NCBI GenBank assembly: GCA_903632075.3
Contig: CAHIKZ030001779.1
Location: forward strand, 1,681,001 to 1,745,000
Length of the DNA: 64,000 nucleotides
Direction: 5' to 3'
DNA from: Acanthosepion pharaonis
Lineage: Eukaryota; Mollusca; Cephalopoda; Sepiida; Sepiidae
Position numbers and translations under genes: made by a program. Positions 11,626-22,920 of the stretch are shown here, in pieces (position 1 is the first letter of the stretch; every line of letters starts with the position of its first letter). The notes under the pieces are model-generated. The model was not told where the DNA came from. It searched no databases and worked only from the letters and a program-made list of their open reading frames with translations.

Positions 11626-12252
11626 AGCGCCCCCCCCCCCTGCTGTGTCAATGATAACAATAAAAAAAGGGAGGAGAGCCTTAGCTCTTCAGTAGACTTT
11701 CAGTCCTTTCAAGGTTCAAAAGTTTTTCTTTTTTTTTCTCTCTTGTGTAGACAAAGTTCTCTTCTTGGTGACCAAACTTCTTTCTTCATTTATTTTCCTC
11801 CGTTCACCTGGAAATTACGCTTTTCTTTTACGGCCGCTAGAAGATGAAACTTTATTTAAACACGTGCTAAAACACTTTTTGAAAATGCACGTGTTTGCTC
11901 TTTCTCCTTTTTCTCAAATGGCTTTAGCCCCAAACTCCACTTATGGACTTCTTTTCAAACTTTCTTTTCTGGGGATTCTTCGAGAGGACTTCTCAAAACT
12001 TTCTCTGAAGGGGAAACTTGTCCTCAGCAACTTTGTTACCCATACATCCTTCATTTATGGGCAAACACTGCCTGCCTTTTCAGCAGGGAGAGAGAAAATG
12101 AACCTCTTCTTTCTAAGTGGTCTCGTTTCCAATTGCTGCTAAGGTCCACCCACAGTTCTCCCTTCCCTTTCAAAGGGGGCGGTTCACCTTTGAACCAACC
12201 GATTACAGTCCATTAAAAAAAATATCAGCAGGTTCTTAGGGCCAGTAACACA
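11626..12252. other. Unidentified GC-richer block, LTR-like ends
   Basis: This block differs sharply in composition from the flanking DNA and opens with a run of about 13 C. From 11644 it begins TGTGTCAATG and at 12252 ends GTAACACA, so short TGTGT/ACACA ends exist. A 125-codon open frame (11765-12142) contains no motif I recognise. On the minus strand an AATAAA lies near 11860. It could be a solo LTR in either orientation, a processed-RNA insertion or a diverged element. No target duplication was found. Confidence 0.3.
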
Positions 12253-13690
12253 ATGAGTATCTTTTGTTCTACCTTGACCTAAAATTTTCAAACAATAATG
12301 CAGATTTTACTCAAATTTTAAGATTTTAAAATGAGTAAATACTTCCATATATTACTAAAAGGAAATATTTTTTTATTTTTGTAGGTCATTTTTATTATTT
12401 TTTTCTGATTTCATATATTTATAATATAGAAATAAATAATTCTCAAATCAAAAAGAAATTTTTTGAATTTTGAGACATTTGGAACAATGCATTTCATCAA
12501 GGATTCAAATTTTATAATGTTTATGACTATAAATTTAATCCTACAAAGGATATAAAGAAAACATTAAAAATCCAAGTATACTCAAATGATAATTCCTTGT
12601 CTTTTTGATGTTGTTATAAATTCTATTTCATAATTATTAATATAAAATATCTAGATTAATAATTATAACAGTAACAACTTGCTTCAATGAAAGCAGATAG
12701 GACTATTGTTTTAAGTATCTTGATAAAAATAATTCTTGGTGGTAAGTATAAAATGCATATAGAAATGATGGACAAGTAAAAATCATATTACTCAGGTTAT
12801 CATAGTCAAAGAGTTGAAAAATCTGATGCTAGAAGTATTATTCTCAAATGGTTTTGATTGTTACTTGAAGAGGAATATTCCTAATTCGAGCTACCTTTCT
12901 AATTCACTATCACTGCTATCCACAGTGAAATCTAAAGTAAAACAGAAAAATTGTATATATGAGGAAAATAAAGAAATGATATATTATTCTATTTATTGAA
13001 TAAATCATCAGGCAAGACCATACATCCAATATCTTTATAGGATGAAAGAAATTCAAATAATAACAGAAATTGTGAGCTTGCTAAAAAAGCATGCCAATAT
13101 GGGAGATATTATTTCATTAAAAAAACCTAACAAATAAAATAAAATTAAAGGTTGAAATAAATTTCAGCACAATGACAGATAACAAAGGAAAAATGATAGT
13201 AAACAGAACTGAAAGTCATGGTGGAAATACAGATTACAAATGACATTTCATATGCAATCAACAGATCAAAGATTTGAAGAGGGGTAATAATGGATTAGCA
13301 TCAGAAAGTCTAGAGATCAACAGCAATAAAAAAACTGACTAAACTTAATGAAATTAAGTATCATTAAAAATTATAGAATTAAAATGTAAAAGAAGTTCAT
13401 CATTTCAACATTCTACTGCTTTAAGTCATTGGTAATGAGCTGGCAATAATAATAAATTATATCTTGCAGAACTTTAACAACTTAATGTATAGAAATGACT
13501 TTAAAAATTGAAGGAATTGAAAATAAAAAAGAATTGTTAATTACTCATTAATAGGCTATATTAAACTGAAATTAGATAACAATAATAATAATCATGGAGG
13601 TCACTTAGGAACATGTTTGTTAAGACTGATTGTTTGATTGATTGTTTGTAGGTTATTTAAAGCCAAAACATATTTTGAATTGTAAGAGGC
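12253..13690. other. AT-rich spacer
   Basis: I see no repeat ends, no coding similarity and no RNA gene in this stretch. Confidence 0.55.
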
Positions 13691-13806
13691 TGTTTACAGT
13701 ACCTGATATTTCGAAGTAGTCCTCCATCCAAGTACTAATCAAGCTTAACACTGCTTAACTTCAGTGATTGAATGAGAACTGGTGTTTTCAACATGATTTG
13801 ACCATA
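13691..13806 (-). repeat. 5S-rRNA-like relic
   Basis: Read on the minus strand, this follows eukaryotic 5S rRNA from near its 5' part to its 3' end. It has a GTTGAAAACACC segment, a stretch matching GAAGTTAAGCA, then TTAGTACTTGGATGG, which covers box C of the internal promoter, and a GGTACTGTAA end. About one base in five differs from the animal consensus, and the 5' stem is incomplete. It is a pseudogene or the 5' head of a 5S-derived SINE. A related head is joined to a SINE body at 51074-51175. Nothing SINE-like follows here, so this is probably a truncated copy. Confidence 0.75.
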
Positions 13807-14023
13807 AGTGATTCTTGAAGAGGAAGACTAAAGGTACGATCTGTGCAGTCAAGAGCAGGCTTAAAGAATAAATTCCATCAAGTGCTTTATTGATCCGTTT
13901 CCTGTTGCATGGACCATGCACAACTTTTATTCAGTAAGTTGTTTTTAGCTAAGCACTTTGGTTGAAACCTAATAGAAATCTTGGTTAAATCTCTATCCAA
14001 TTGAATTCAGAGTTGCCCTTTTA

Positions 14024-14062
14024 GACTGGTTGCCCACCATTTCTGCCTTGCTATTTAACCCA
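14024..14062 (-). repeat. SINE 3'-tail fragment
   Basis: The reverse complement (gggttaaatagcaaggcaga..., ending caaccagtct) matches the 3' tail of the SINE copies at 50868-51060 and 33525-33700. Only about 40 bp are recognisable. Confidence 0.5.
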
Positions 14063-14109
14063 TGTTATGTGAAAGTATGCACTCAGCTGCCACAAAATGA
14101 GTACAGATG

Positions 14110-14575
14110 GTACCATGACAAAGTAGAACTCAGAATAAATTTGAAACTATACAGAAAATATGGTTATGAGTGTGCAGAGAAGTGGTAGTAGCTGAGAATG
14201 AACAAGTGAATCTCATGTGGGATATAACAATCTTGACTGACAAATTCTTGGGAAGCAGTCTTCCTGATCTCACACTTGTTCATATGAGTAGTTATGAATG
14301 GATCCTGATAGATATTATGGTACCCTGGGATAAGAACATTGTGAAAGCAGAACAGGTGAAAACACTGAAGTTCCAAGACTTGACAGAACAAATCATAAAA
14401 ATGTACCAAGCAGCAGCAGCTCATCTTGACTCTTTTCATGACCATTGGTGTACTCAGGACTATTTCCAGGAATTTCCTTGGTATACATGACATCAGTGGT
14501 AATACACAGGTGGCAGCACTACTTGGAACAGATCATGTGCTAAGAAAGGTGTTGTCTCTAAGCTGCAGGTAGGAG
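14110..14575 (+). pseudogene. LINE ORF2 C-terminal relic
   Basis: The frame at 14170-14490 resembles the region after the RT in many invertebrate LINEs: a LMWDITILTDKF-like block, LPDLTLVHMS, WILIDIMVPWD and KTLKFQDLTEQI. A different frame from about 14437 continues with IGVLRTISRNF. A third piece gives QVAALLGT and VLRKVLSL near 14505-14560, the usual last conserved motif. In known proteins these segments lie in this order near the C-terminus. Frameshifts separate them here and the RT core is absent. A complementary open frame on the minus strand is a shadow. Confidence 0.75.
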
Positions 14576-16984
14576 TTGAGATATGATCATCATTAGCATT
14601 AGAGAAATTGAATTCTTATTAATGAGTCCCCTGGTCAGTCTCAAAAGAAATTATATTAACTCCAGCAAAAATATCAGTAATATGATAATCAAATGCAGAA
14701 AGTTAAATAAAAGGGATTTTATAATTTAATAATAATATCAATTACCTAAGAACATTGAAAATATAATTTTATGACAAAATTTAAAGATGTGTATTTTTAA
14801 ACAGTATTAGAGAATGATATGTTTTTAATTTTGAATCACATTTTGGTGAGTCAATAAAGTTTAAAAAAATTAAATTAAAAATGATAGTTTAATATATTTA
14901 AGGAGAATTCAACTAAAATATAGCTGACAACACAATCAGCAAGAATGTTTGAGTCATAGGATATTTAAAAATGGTGCTATTATATGAAACTTGAGTAAAA
15001 TAAAGTGAAAAACATTACAAAAAAAAATTGAAAACAAAGACTGTGAAAAAAAAGAAAAAATGAAAAAATGAAATAGAAATAAATGGAAAGATGAATGAAG
15101 AACAAGGAAGTGAAAATACCAAAACAAAAAAGAAGAGAAACCTGCTAGAAATTGAATTAAAATGTATTTTCCATCACAGAATGATAATTTTGATTATTTC
15201 ATTCTGGTCAGGTTGATTAAAATTAATCTAAAATAAACCAGGACATTACAGAAGTGTTCCTACCTCTTAATAAAGTTAGTTTTGCATCGCATCAATTGAT
15301 TAAGCTACATGGATTTTAGTGCACTGAACCTCAAGTTGATCAAAATTGGATATAATTTATTCTTTCTTCTCTTTTATGCTTTTTTCCCATTGAGTGAATC
15401 TCTATTTTTTATTCCAACTGCAATTTAAAGAAAAGTGAGTATTTTATCACCATCTGTTAAAATCACACTTAAATCAACTATCACATGACAAGAATATTTT
15501 TAAGTCTAAATGCATATAAAAGTAGACTCATGACTGACAATGATTTTGATCATTGTTCAGTGCTCAAAAATTATGGCTTTGTACCATATTTTGTTTAGTT
15601 CTTGTAATGCTAAAACTTATCTTAAATTAAAAATTCTAAAATACATTTTGTATAAAAATATTTGTTTTCTATCATTATTAAATTCAATTATCTTTACTTT
15701 TGGATATTAAAATTCTTCATCATTTCAAATGAAAATTAATATTGTTTTTATTTTCTATCCATTAGGTTGCTGTTGACATTTCAGCTTAATAAATCAGAAA
15801 TCCTTTGAACTTACATAGGATAATTGATAAAAGTTGGTTATATGTATTGTTTGTTAATCAAATATTCATTCAACAGTTTGCCCAAAAATAAAGAATTCCC
15901 TTTGAATTCCAAGGAAGAAAGAAAATAACTTTTCCACAGCCAGTAGATTGTGTTTAGGGTGAGGAGTGAAAGACTGTCCTAAATCTAACCACTATTTTCT
16001 TCTTTGATTCCCATAATACACCCCCCCAGCTCCACTAATGATTATTTCTCGAAACAATAAAAAAAGACAATTGCTGAGATTCTAACTTTTGTTTGTTTCT
16101 ATAAGTTCATGTGGAACCAATTTTCCCTGCTTTTGAATTGTTCTTAATTGACTGATTCATCTCTAATTTTTCTGCAAGTTATCATGTTGCTTGTTCCACA
16201 TCTTCTAAAGGCTTTCTAATTTTCAAGTCTTGTTGTCTTTCTAAACAATCTTTGTTCTTGAATTGAAAATCTCCTTTTTTTTACCCCCAACCATTCTCAA
16301 TATATATATGTATAGCATCATAAGTAATAAGTTTTCAGTAATGCACATTATCTTCTCTTTTGTTGCACTTTTACTCAGATTAAACTTGTTGAATGTGCAT
16401 TTTATATCCAACCATGACTTTTACCAAATTGAAATAAAATTATGACTTTTCAGTGAATAATTAAAGATTTTGGTTGCCAAAAGAATAAACATGTAACCAT
16501 TAGTTCTATGCTAACTGATTTTTCTCTTGCATGAAGCTTGTGGAACACTTTTCTGGCTTTTTGCTTTCCATTCAACTTTGTCAATTGTTATTGTTTGTCA
16601 TAATTCCTCTTCTTTTATTGTTCTCTCTCCTTAATGTTTTCTATTTCTCATATTCTTTAATATCCCTTACATGACTAGCTCATTCACACTTGTGTGTTCA
16701 GAACTCAGGATATTTTACAATTGTAGATTTTTTTATACCTACATTTAGAATCAGTTTTTTACATTTCCTCAAATTTAATCCAAGTAAAGATTCCCTGTTT
16801 TAGGTCAGTCAGGATCACTACTTTTATTTTAAGAATATGAAATGTCAGAACAGCGGTATAGATAATGATCTATTTAAGCTTTTATTTCTTTTATCACATT
16901 GCCAGTAGATTAGAATTTTATATGCACTTCATATTTCATAGTATTGCATTTAAATTGTTTCACTTGGGTCAAATATTTTGAATA
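14576..16984. other. AT-rich spacer
   Basis: About 2.4 kb hold no recognisable gene. Short A- and T-rich tracts and a C run at 16021 are present. The 60-codon frame at 16263-16445 has no supporting motif. Confidence 0.55.
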
Positions 16985-17655
16985 GCCTTCCATGAGCTTC
17001 TCTCAATAAACTGCAGGAATTCTGATTGATTCCTCCTGACAGACATGTCATAACTGAATCAGGTTTGTAGTCCTCTTTGCTTATACCTGCTTTTTCATTT
17101 CTACCTACATATTTTCTATTGGATTGAAATTAGGACATTGTGATGGCAAATCCAGTACCATGATTTTGTTTTCCTTAAGCCATTTTACCACACCATTTGA
17201 AGTTGCGGTCATCGTCTGTATGAAAAAAATATTTGTGATCAAGTCTTAACTTTCTGGCTGATGTCTTGCAAAGTTGCTTCAATATATTCAAATAATTTTA
17301 ATTTATTGTGATGCCATCTATTTTTGGAAGCACACCAGTTCTTCCTGCCGCAATGCATCCTAACACCTCATGGCATCTTCGATGAGATGGTATTATTTGG
17401 CTTGCAAGCCTTCTTCTTTTACTATCAAATGATGGTTATTACAACTAAACAGTTCAATATTTATTTCATCAGACCAGAGGACATTTCTTCAAAAACTAAC
17501 ATCTTATCCCCATGTGCACTTGCAAATTGTAGTCTGGCATTTTATGATTGTTTTGGAACAGTGGAGACTTTTCTTGCTAAGCAGCTTTTCAGGTTATGTC
17601 AATATAATAATCATTTTACTGTGGATATAACTTTGTAATTGTTTTCTTGGAATTG
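16985..17655 (-). pseudogene. Tc1-like transposase remnant (minus strand)
   Basis: On the minus strand the pieces appear in transposase order. First comes KSCLARKVSTVPKQ (about 17600-17560), then RLQFASAHGD. NVLWSDEINIELF (about 17485-17450) holds the first catalytic aspartate. A VVKWLKENKIMVLDLPSQ segment follows, then PNFNPIEN (about 17110) with the catalytic glutamate. The second aspartate block is degraded. Several frame changes and stops show it is dead. It belongs to the Tc1 (DD34E) group by motif spelling. It ends next to a LINE relic and then a second Tc1 piece on the opposite strand. Confidence 0.8.
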
Positions 17656-17679
17656 TCAAAAACTGAATTTAAATGTATT

Positions 17680-17960
17680 CAGGTAAGGTTTGTGTAAGAA
17701 TTTGACTGCAGTGTGTGATATGAATGTAAGAGGATGAAATTGGAAGTGTAGCTTATGAAGAGGATATGGAAGATAGATAATAATTGACCCTACATTGAAA
17801 AGGTTAAGATTGTAGCATTTGAGAAACATTAATACAGGCATCTGTTCAACAAAATAGTGGTTCTTGGGAAGAAGCTGTCTGAATAGAATATACTTCTTAC
17901 CAAAGGAATACATAGAGAATAAAGGTAATTCATGATCGAAGCATGACACATATATTGCTT
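17680..17960 (-). pseudogene. LINE RT C-terminal relic
   Basis: The minus-strand frame contains YILFRQLLPKNHYFVEQMP, then CYNLNLFNVGSIIIYL. This matches the final LINE segment (FPRTTTLWN-LP ... FPxxYNLNRFKSRV), and the same segment occurs at 21990-22310. The two loci share DNA such as gttaagattctagt-like strings. It is a 3' fragment only. Confidence 0.6.
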
Positions 17961-17961
17961 C

Positions 17962-18175
17962 TGGTAAAGGCCTACCCACAGATGGCGAAAGTGACCTGCA
18001 CAGAGCCCTGGCTTAAATCCTGCGAGAAAAATGTGTGGGACGAACTGAATACTGAAGCCCATGCCAAGAGACCATCAAATCTGGAGGAAATTGAAAGATT
18101 TACCAAGGAAGAATAGAGCAGAATTCCTAAGGATATGTGCCTAAAATTTGTTGAAAATTATATTAAATAGATATT
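17962..18175 (+). pseudogene. Tc1-like transposase C-terminus (plus strand)
   Basis: One frame reads KNVWDELNTEAHAKRPSNL, EEIERFTKEE, stop, SRIPKDMCLKFVENYIK, stop. This is the terminal section of a Tc1 transposase after the catalytic glutamate. Just upstream a different frame gives PAQSPGLNP, the usual motif around that glutamate, but the glutamate itself is lost. It lies back to back with the minus-strand Tc1 relic and is followed by a (TA)n array. Confidence 0.75.
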
Positions 18176-18323
18176 GTTATTGAACAAAAAGGATACATAA
18201 TTGACTGTTAGCATAAGGAATTGGGATGATAATAATGTTGACCTTAATTTTTTATTGAGTTTGTAAATTAATTGTTTCTCTGTGCAATGTAAAATAATAT
18301 GAGGTCCAAAAATAAAACAACTA

Positions 18324-18327
<4 letters not shown>

Positions 18328-18382
<55 letters not shown>
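18328..18382. repeat. (TA)n microsatellite
   Basis: This is an uninterrupted TA run of about 27 units. Confidence 0.97.
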
Positions 18383-18386
<4 letters not shown>

Positions 18387-18754
18387 ATATTTAGGCAGCA
18401 ATTTTTTATTTATATGTCTTTAGTTAAAAACTGAAGTATTGAAAAATGCTTAACAAAGAAATTTCCTTGGTCTTTAACCAAACGTTTATACATGTGTGCA
18501 GATAGATAGATAGATAATATAGTGTAGACATAGGAATTAACACTGTGGTCAGAACATGTTAAAATACATATTTACATATATATAAAATTTAGTTTTCTAG
18601 TCATTGAAAATATTCTCAATCATATAATAGTGGAGATGTTATTTGACTTTTATTTAATGTTTATCTCTTCTATAAATAATAAATGAAAAATGTCAGTACT
18701 GAAATAGTCTCAAAAAATATGTTAGATCAAGCAGATGAGTAATTCGTATAGATC

Positions 18755-19932
18755 TGTGGAATTGTGAATTCCACCCTTTTGCGTGTGTGTGCACGCGCGT
18801 GGATTGCACCCCTTCCTGTCACGTTCAGCTAGACATAGCAGTAAACAGCCCTTTTTGGCTGTCGTGAGGAAGGTTGCTGGCTAACTACTCCAGATACCGT
18901 CTGGGATCAGAATTTGAAATTTTCCCGCGTGTTTCCTGACGTCACCGACGAACAGCATTTTCAAGTTAGTTGCGACCTGATTTTCAAGCTAGCAGGTCAA
19001 CTCATTTATTCCGTGCCCCTAACCCATACGCGGGCCGGAATATCTTATTCTTAACTAACCAAAACTTCAACATGTTGATATCACACTTTTCCAAGACTCA
19101 TCCTTGTCTTGATGCAAACAGCATGTTGAACCTTTCTCCGTTTTCAGCTAGAAAATGTAGAGTTCTACGACACCGTCATCAATATATTTTTCCAAGACCA
19201 ACTTCTCGTCTTGATGTGAACAGCTTGTTGAACTTTCCTCCATTTTCAGCTAGAAAATGTAGAGTTCTACAACACCGTCGTCAATATATTTTTCCAAGAC
19301 TCATCCTCATCTTGATGCAAACAATTCTGAATTCTCCTCAATGAAAATTGATAATCTGTTCATACACCTTTGAAACTTCTAATCCTTACGAACCAGTACC
19401 TTAAAAATATAACATTACACTCACACTATCAAATCTCGCAGTGAGTATTTTCTTTGTTGTGTACGTATAATATTCCGTATAAATTGACTGTTCTGGAACT
19501 TTCTTCCTGAAGAAACTTTTCCCACCTTAGCCATCTTGGTTTTCTGTTTTGGCACGGAACACTGACATTGCTTCAGTGACTACTTGTCACAACCTTTTCA
19601 TTAATTGCAAAGATCCAGTAACTTTACTGAATGTCTCCACTTTCGAGACCATTTATTTGTTTAAAAATAATAAAAGTTTATATTTGTTCTTTTACCAGAC
19701 TTACCTTTGTCGTCCCTGCTGTCTACTTATTTTTTCACCTTTTATGCATGAGTTAAACGGCCCTTCTTTTTCTCACTGAGAAAATTGTGTTAATTTACAG
19801 TGAAAGAACACGTTTTATATATATTCCTTTTTTTTTTTTTTACTTTGTTTGTGGATTCGGTAGTCTTGTGTAGTGTCTGGCACAAGGCCACCTTTTAATA
19901 AACCAGCACTGCATGCTACCGGGTCCGCAACA
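18755..19932 (+). mobile_element. Solo LTR (1,178 bp) with GATC target duplication
   Basis: The block starts TGTGGAATTGTG and ends GGGTCCGCAACA, and is bounded by GATC at 18751-18754 and 19933-19936. The GC content rises abruptly inside both ends. An AATAAA signal lies at about 19898, some 30 bp before the end, as expected for an LTR. TG...CA ends with a 4-bp duplication suit a Ty3-type LTR left after recombination between two LTRs. No adjacent internal region or second LTR is present. The two open frames inside (18970-19344, 19549-19779) have no known motif. Confidence 0.72.
19087..19330 (+). repeat. Internal ~102-bp tandem repeats of the LTR
   Basis: About 2.3 copies of a unit start with ccaagac at 19091, 19192 and 19294. 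The units share ttttcagctagaaaatgtag and agttctac.acaccgtc. LTRs of some retrotransposons carry such duplicated blocks in the U3 enhancer region. Confidence 0.85.
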
Positions 19933-19936
19933 GATC

Positions 19937-20747
19937 TTGTCTATCTCTAATAAATATTAATAATCTTTTCAATGCTGAAACACTTTCAAAGAGGATAATC
20001 TAAATAAAACTGAGTTATTTTGCTCAGATGAGGCACAGTGTTTAGATGTTGGGAATTGTTACCTGTCAATCCAGCCCATTAGCTGAAATGGAATGAAGAA
20101 AAAAAAAAAGCCTTTATCAAAAATGTCATGGCATCTGACTCCATCATGATGAGAAACATTTTGAAGGATATTATGGAAATATTTGCTATTGAATGTATAT
20201 GTAAAAAAACAAGTGAATGTCATGGTTTGTGTTCATAATAAAATAAGAATAAAGATTTTTGCTAATTTTTTATTAAATATTTTTTATTTTGCTTTGTTTT
20301 TCCAAAGCCTCAGCAGGAATAAAACTTTACAAATAAAATTCTACAATAATTGGCTTTTAGAAATGGCAAGAATTTAGCAAGAGATGTTTTTAAATGAAGC
20401 CAAAAAATATAAATATACTTCATAATTTGGTGAAAGGAATTTGGACTTCTGGGAAAGGAAAGCCAATGATGATAAAATGTAAAAAAATAAAAACAGTAAA
20501 ATTTTTAATGGAGTATATTTTAAGGAAAATATTTTGTGTAAAAGTAATAAGAATAAAAATATTCTTGAAAAATGAAGGAAAATTAACATCAACTTCAACT
20601 ACTGAGCACAATAATAGTGGTAATAATATCAATAAAATAATGAATATTAAAACAATAATATTATTGATATTAGTAACTATGACAATAATTATAGTTATAA
20701 TAATAACATTATGAAAAATAAAGCATACTTGTAGATCTGCCATTCCC
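19937..20747. other. AT-rich spacer
   Basis: Short frames on both strands (20183-20377, 20374-20836) are low-complexity I/N/F-rich translations. I see no supported gene. Confidence 0.55.
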
Positions 20748-20763
20748 AGGAATGGTTCTATAG

Positions 20764-20900
20764 TGATTTTCCAAGCCCAGCTTAGATGTGGCACAAGACC
20801 GAAATTAGGGGGGCACCCAGTGAGAATCAAACTCACTACTCAGTCATAATTGTTCTAGTCAGACAAGCTTGCTAACCATTACACCACTTCGAGGTGCCCA
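20764..20900 (-). mobile_element. tRNA-derived SINE, 137 bp, intact 16-bp TSD
   Basis: The element is bounded by aggaatggttctatag at 20748-20763 and again at 20901-20916, a perfect 16-bp duplication. On the minus strand it begins with a tRNA-like head of about 90 nt. The 5' gggcacc can pair with the 3' ggtgccc. The A box is gtggtgtaatggttagca, and a GTGAG/CTCAC T-stem encloses a tttgatt loop (B box). About 50 bp of unrelated tail end cttggaaaatca. This is the standard SINE plan, transcribed by pol III and mobilised by a LINE. tRNA-derived SINEs are known in octopuses; I cannot assign this one to a named family. The perfect duplication indicates a recent insertion. Confidence 0.85.
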
Positions 20901-20916
20901 AGGAATGGTTCTATAG

Positions 20917-21547
20917 ATTGAAATAAGTTTTCCAGTAATGTATAATCTAACACTTGGAATAGAATCTAAACTTTGGGGTTGTGAGTTTGTGTTCAATGCT
21001 TTAAACCTTATTACAATTGCAAATTAGTAACTGTTAATAAACATTTGCATATTGCAGATTTCAAAAACATTAGACCGGTTGCTATGAAAAAGGAATTTAT
21101 GCTCTAATACAAAACCAATTATCATTATCAAAATATATATATATAAAAAATATAAAAATATCTAATTTTTATCAATGATTTCTTTTTTATCAAATATTTC
21201 TTATATATATATTTTTTTCCCATAGTTTACTAAGTCAAATACAGGATACATTATAATACCAGGAAATAAATATCCCAAGCAGAATTGAAAGTATTCTATG
21301 AAAGTTGGAGTGTGAATAATGATATAATGTTAAATAGTAAGTAAATACAATGCTAATATTGCCACCATTTATACAACAATATAGTTTCTTTACTTTTCAT
21401 TTAAAAAATAAAAGTAAAATGTTGAGTGTAGAAATAACAGATACAATCATAATCAATGAAATGTGGGGACTAATGCTGTCTTCCTTCCTGATACAGGATA
21501 TACTCTGTATAGTTACATATTATATTCTGAGTATAATATATCCAAGG
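20917..21547. other. AT-rich spacer
   Basis: I see no gene or paired repeat here; there are small (TA)n runs at about 21135 and 21200. Confidence 0.5.
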
Positions 21548-21645
21548 TGTGAATGAAAAGCTCTCAATCTGATCTACTTAAATAGAAATTTAAAAAATTC
21601 CTTTCTTGATCAGAACAAGAACTTTCAACCCCACTTATATTATTA
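21548..21645. mobile_element. Degraded mariner-type MITE
   Basis: The right end reverse-complements to ggttgaaagttcttgttctg, and the left end is a weaker version of it. Both resemble the ends of the elements at 1913 and 34362. The copy is shorter and more decayed. Confidence 0.35.
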
Positions 21646-21989
21646 CTTTACAAGGTACCATCCTGTGCCAAGTAGGGAATAACATATGCATATTCTTCTC
21701 TGTATACATATAAATGTTTCATGTGTATAATTAACTATAAATTAAATTTTGCCACCTCTCTGACTCATTTTGATATTCCATTTAATTTTGTATCCTCACC
21801 TGATTGGAATGCAGTCTTAATAGTAAATCAGACAAATGAAATTAGTGAACAATTTTATGATGCATTTGGTGATAATTTTCAGTTAGTAGCCACTATATAT
21901 ATATATTATTTTACAGTGAGATTCCCTCTGTATAAGGCCCTGGGGCCACTCAGGATAGAATGTTATGTTTAGAGGTAGTATATATTGAT

Positions 21990-22310
21990 AGGAGGAGGAG
22001 AAGATAACAATTAACCCTAGACTTGAAACGGTTAAGATTCTAGTGAACGGGAAACATCTTCTTCGGAGTCAGTTCCACAGTGTAGTGGTTCATGGGAAGA
22101 TGCTGTTTGAGTGGAACTTACTTCTTGATGGAATGTGGGTGGTTTCCTTCAATGTAAGTGGCATGGTGGGTCCTAGCAGTGGCAGTGAGAGGTGGAGAGA
22201 GCTGACACAAATGTGCTGGGCCTTGAAACCTGAGGGACCTCAAGATAATAACTTTAGGGGTTTAGGGGTGGGGGAGGCTTCTTTACAAAAAGTAGAGTTC
22301 AAAATTATGA
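21990..22310 (-). pseudogene. LINE RT C-terminal relic
   Basis: Minus-strand frames give HIPSRSKFHSNSIFP, then TTTLWN, followed in the next frame by KKMFPVH and NLNRFKSRVNCYLLLL. These form the terminal segment of a CR1/L2-type LINE protein, where WNSLP precedes the final helix. A frameshift lies between TTTLWN and the last block. It shares its 3' part with the relic at 17680-17960. A plus-strand 90-codon frame is antisense. Confidence 0.6.
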
Positions 22311-22692
22311 ATTGATATTTTATTTAAAAAATACAAGGACTAAAACCAGTTCCAAAACACCTTAAAAGTGCATTTTTTGAACTTTCATTGAAGCAAAATA
22401 CACAATGAGTTCCTCAAAGTCTAATTTTTGTGCCAAATCCCACTTGATTGCAAGGGTTGCCAAGTAAGACACAGTCTTTAAATAGTCTTGTAAGACATGA
22501 TAGATCGAGTTTGTTTCTCCCAACATTTCCTTTTCCAACTGGAGGGCTTCAAAATAATCTGAGTGCCAGGCCTCAGAAATTCTCTCCCTAGTACTGAGTC
22601 CTAGCCATGAAGGTTAGGATTGGCAGAACCAAGAAATGGAGTTTGTCCAAGAATTATCTATGGCAGTAGCAACAGAGCAGTGAGAAGCTTGG

Positions 22693-22694
<2 letters not shown>
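22311..22694. other. Spacer before the Ty3-like element
   Basis: This segment has mixed composition and no recognised coding motif. Confidence 0.4.

Positions 22695-22727
<33 letters not shown>
22695..22727. repeat. (TA)n array hosting the Ty3-like insertion (left part)
   Basis: TA repeats directly abut the left LTR and reappear directly after the right LTR at 26088. The retrotransposon therefore probably landed inside one array. Confidence 0.9.
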
Positions 22728-22732
<5 letters not shown>

Positions 22733-22838
22733 TATACTTATCTGCCCTAGGCATTTTTGTTATGGTAATTACCTCCCTTACTACCATTCTTCAGTTGATG
22801 AATTGCTTAGTCAGAGAATGTCTTGTCAGCTCATTTCA
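22728..22838 (+). repeat. 5' LTR, 111 bp, 34-bp deletion
   Basis: It matches the 3' LTR closely except for loss of the 34 bp that contain the AATAAA signal. Differences between the LTRs show that the insertion is not brand new. Confidence 0.9.
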
Positions 22839-22920
22839 ATTTATTTAGCAAAACAAATTCAATTTAGCAAAACAAATTCAATAGTATGGATAAACACTTG
22901 ACACCCCTCCTAATACACCA

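Noticed and set aside
14164..14493. 109-codon minus-strand frame
   Set aside because: It is the shadow of the LINE C-terminal frame on the plus strand, which carries the recognisable motifs.
20420..20836. 138-codon minus-strand frame rich in I and L, membrane-like
   Set aside because: Its hydrophobic look comes from ATT/AAT-rich DNA, and it runs into the SINE at 20764.
20811..20899. Possible functional tRNA gene
   Set aside because: The anticodon and D arms do not fold normally, the length is about 90 nt, and a SINE tail with a target duplication follows.
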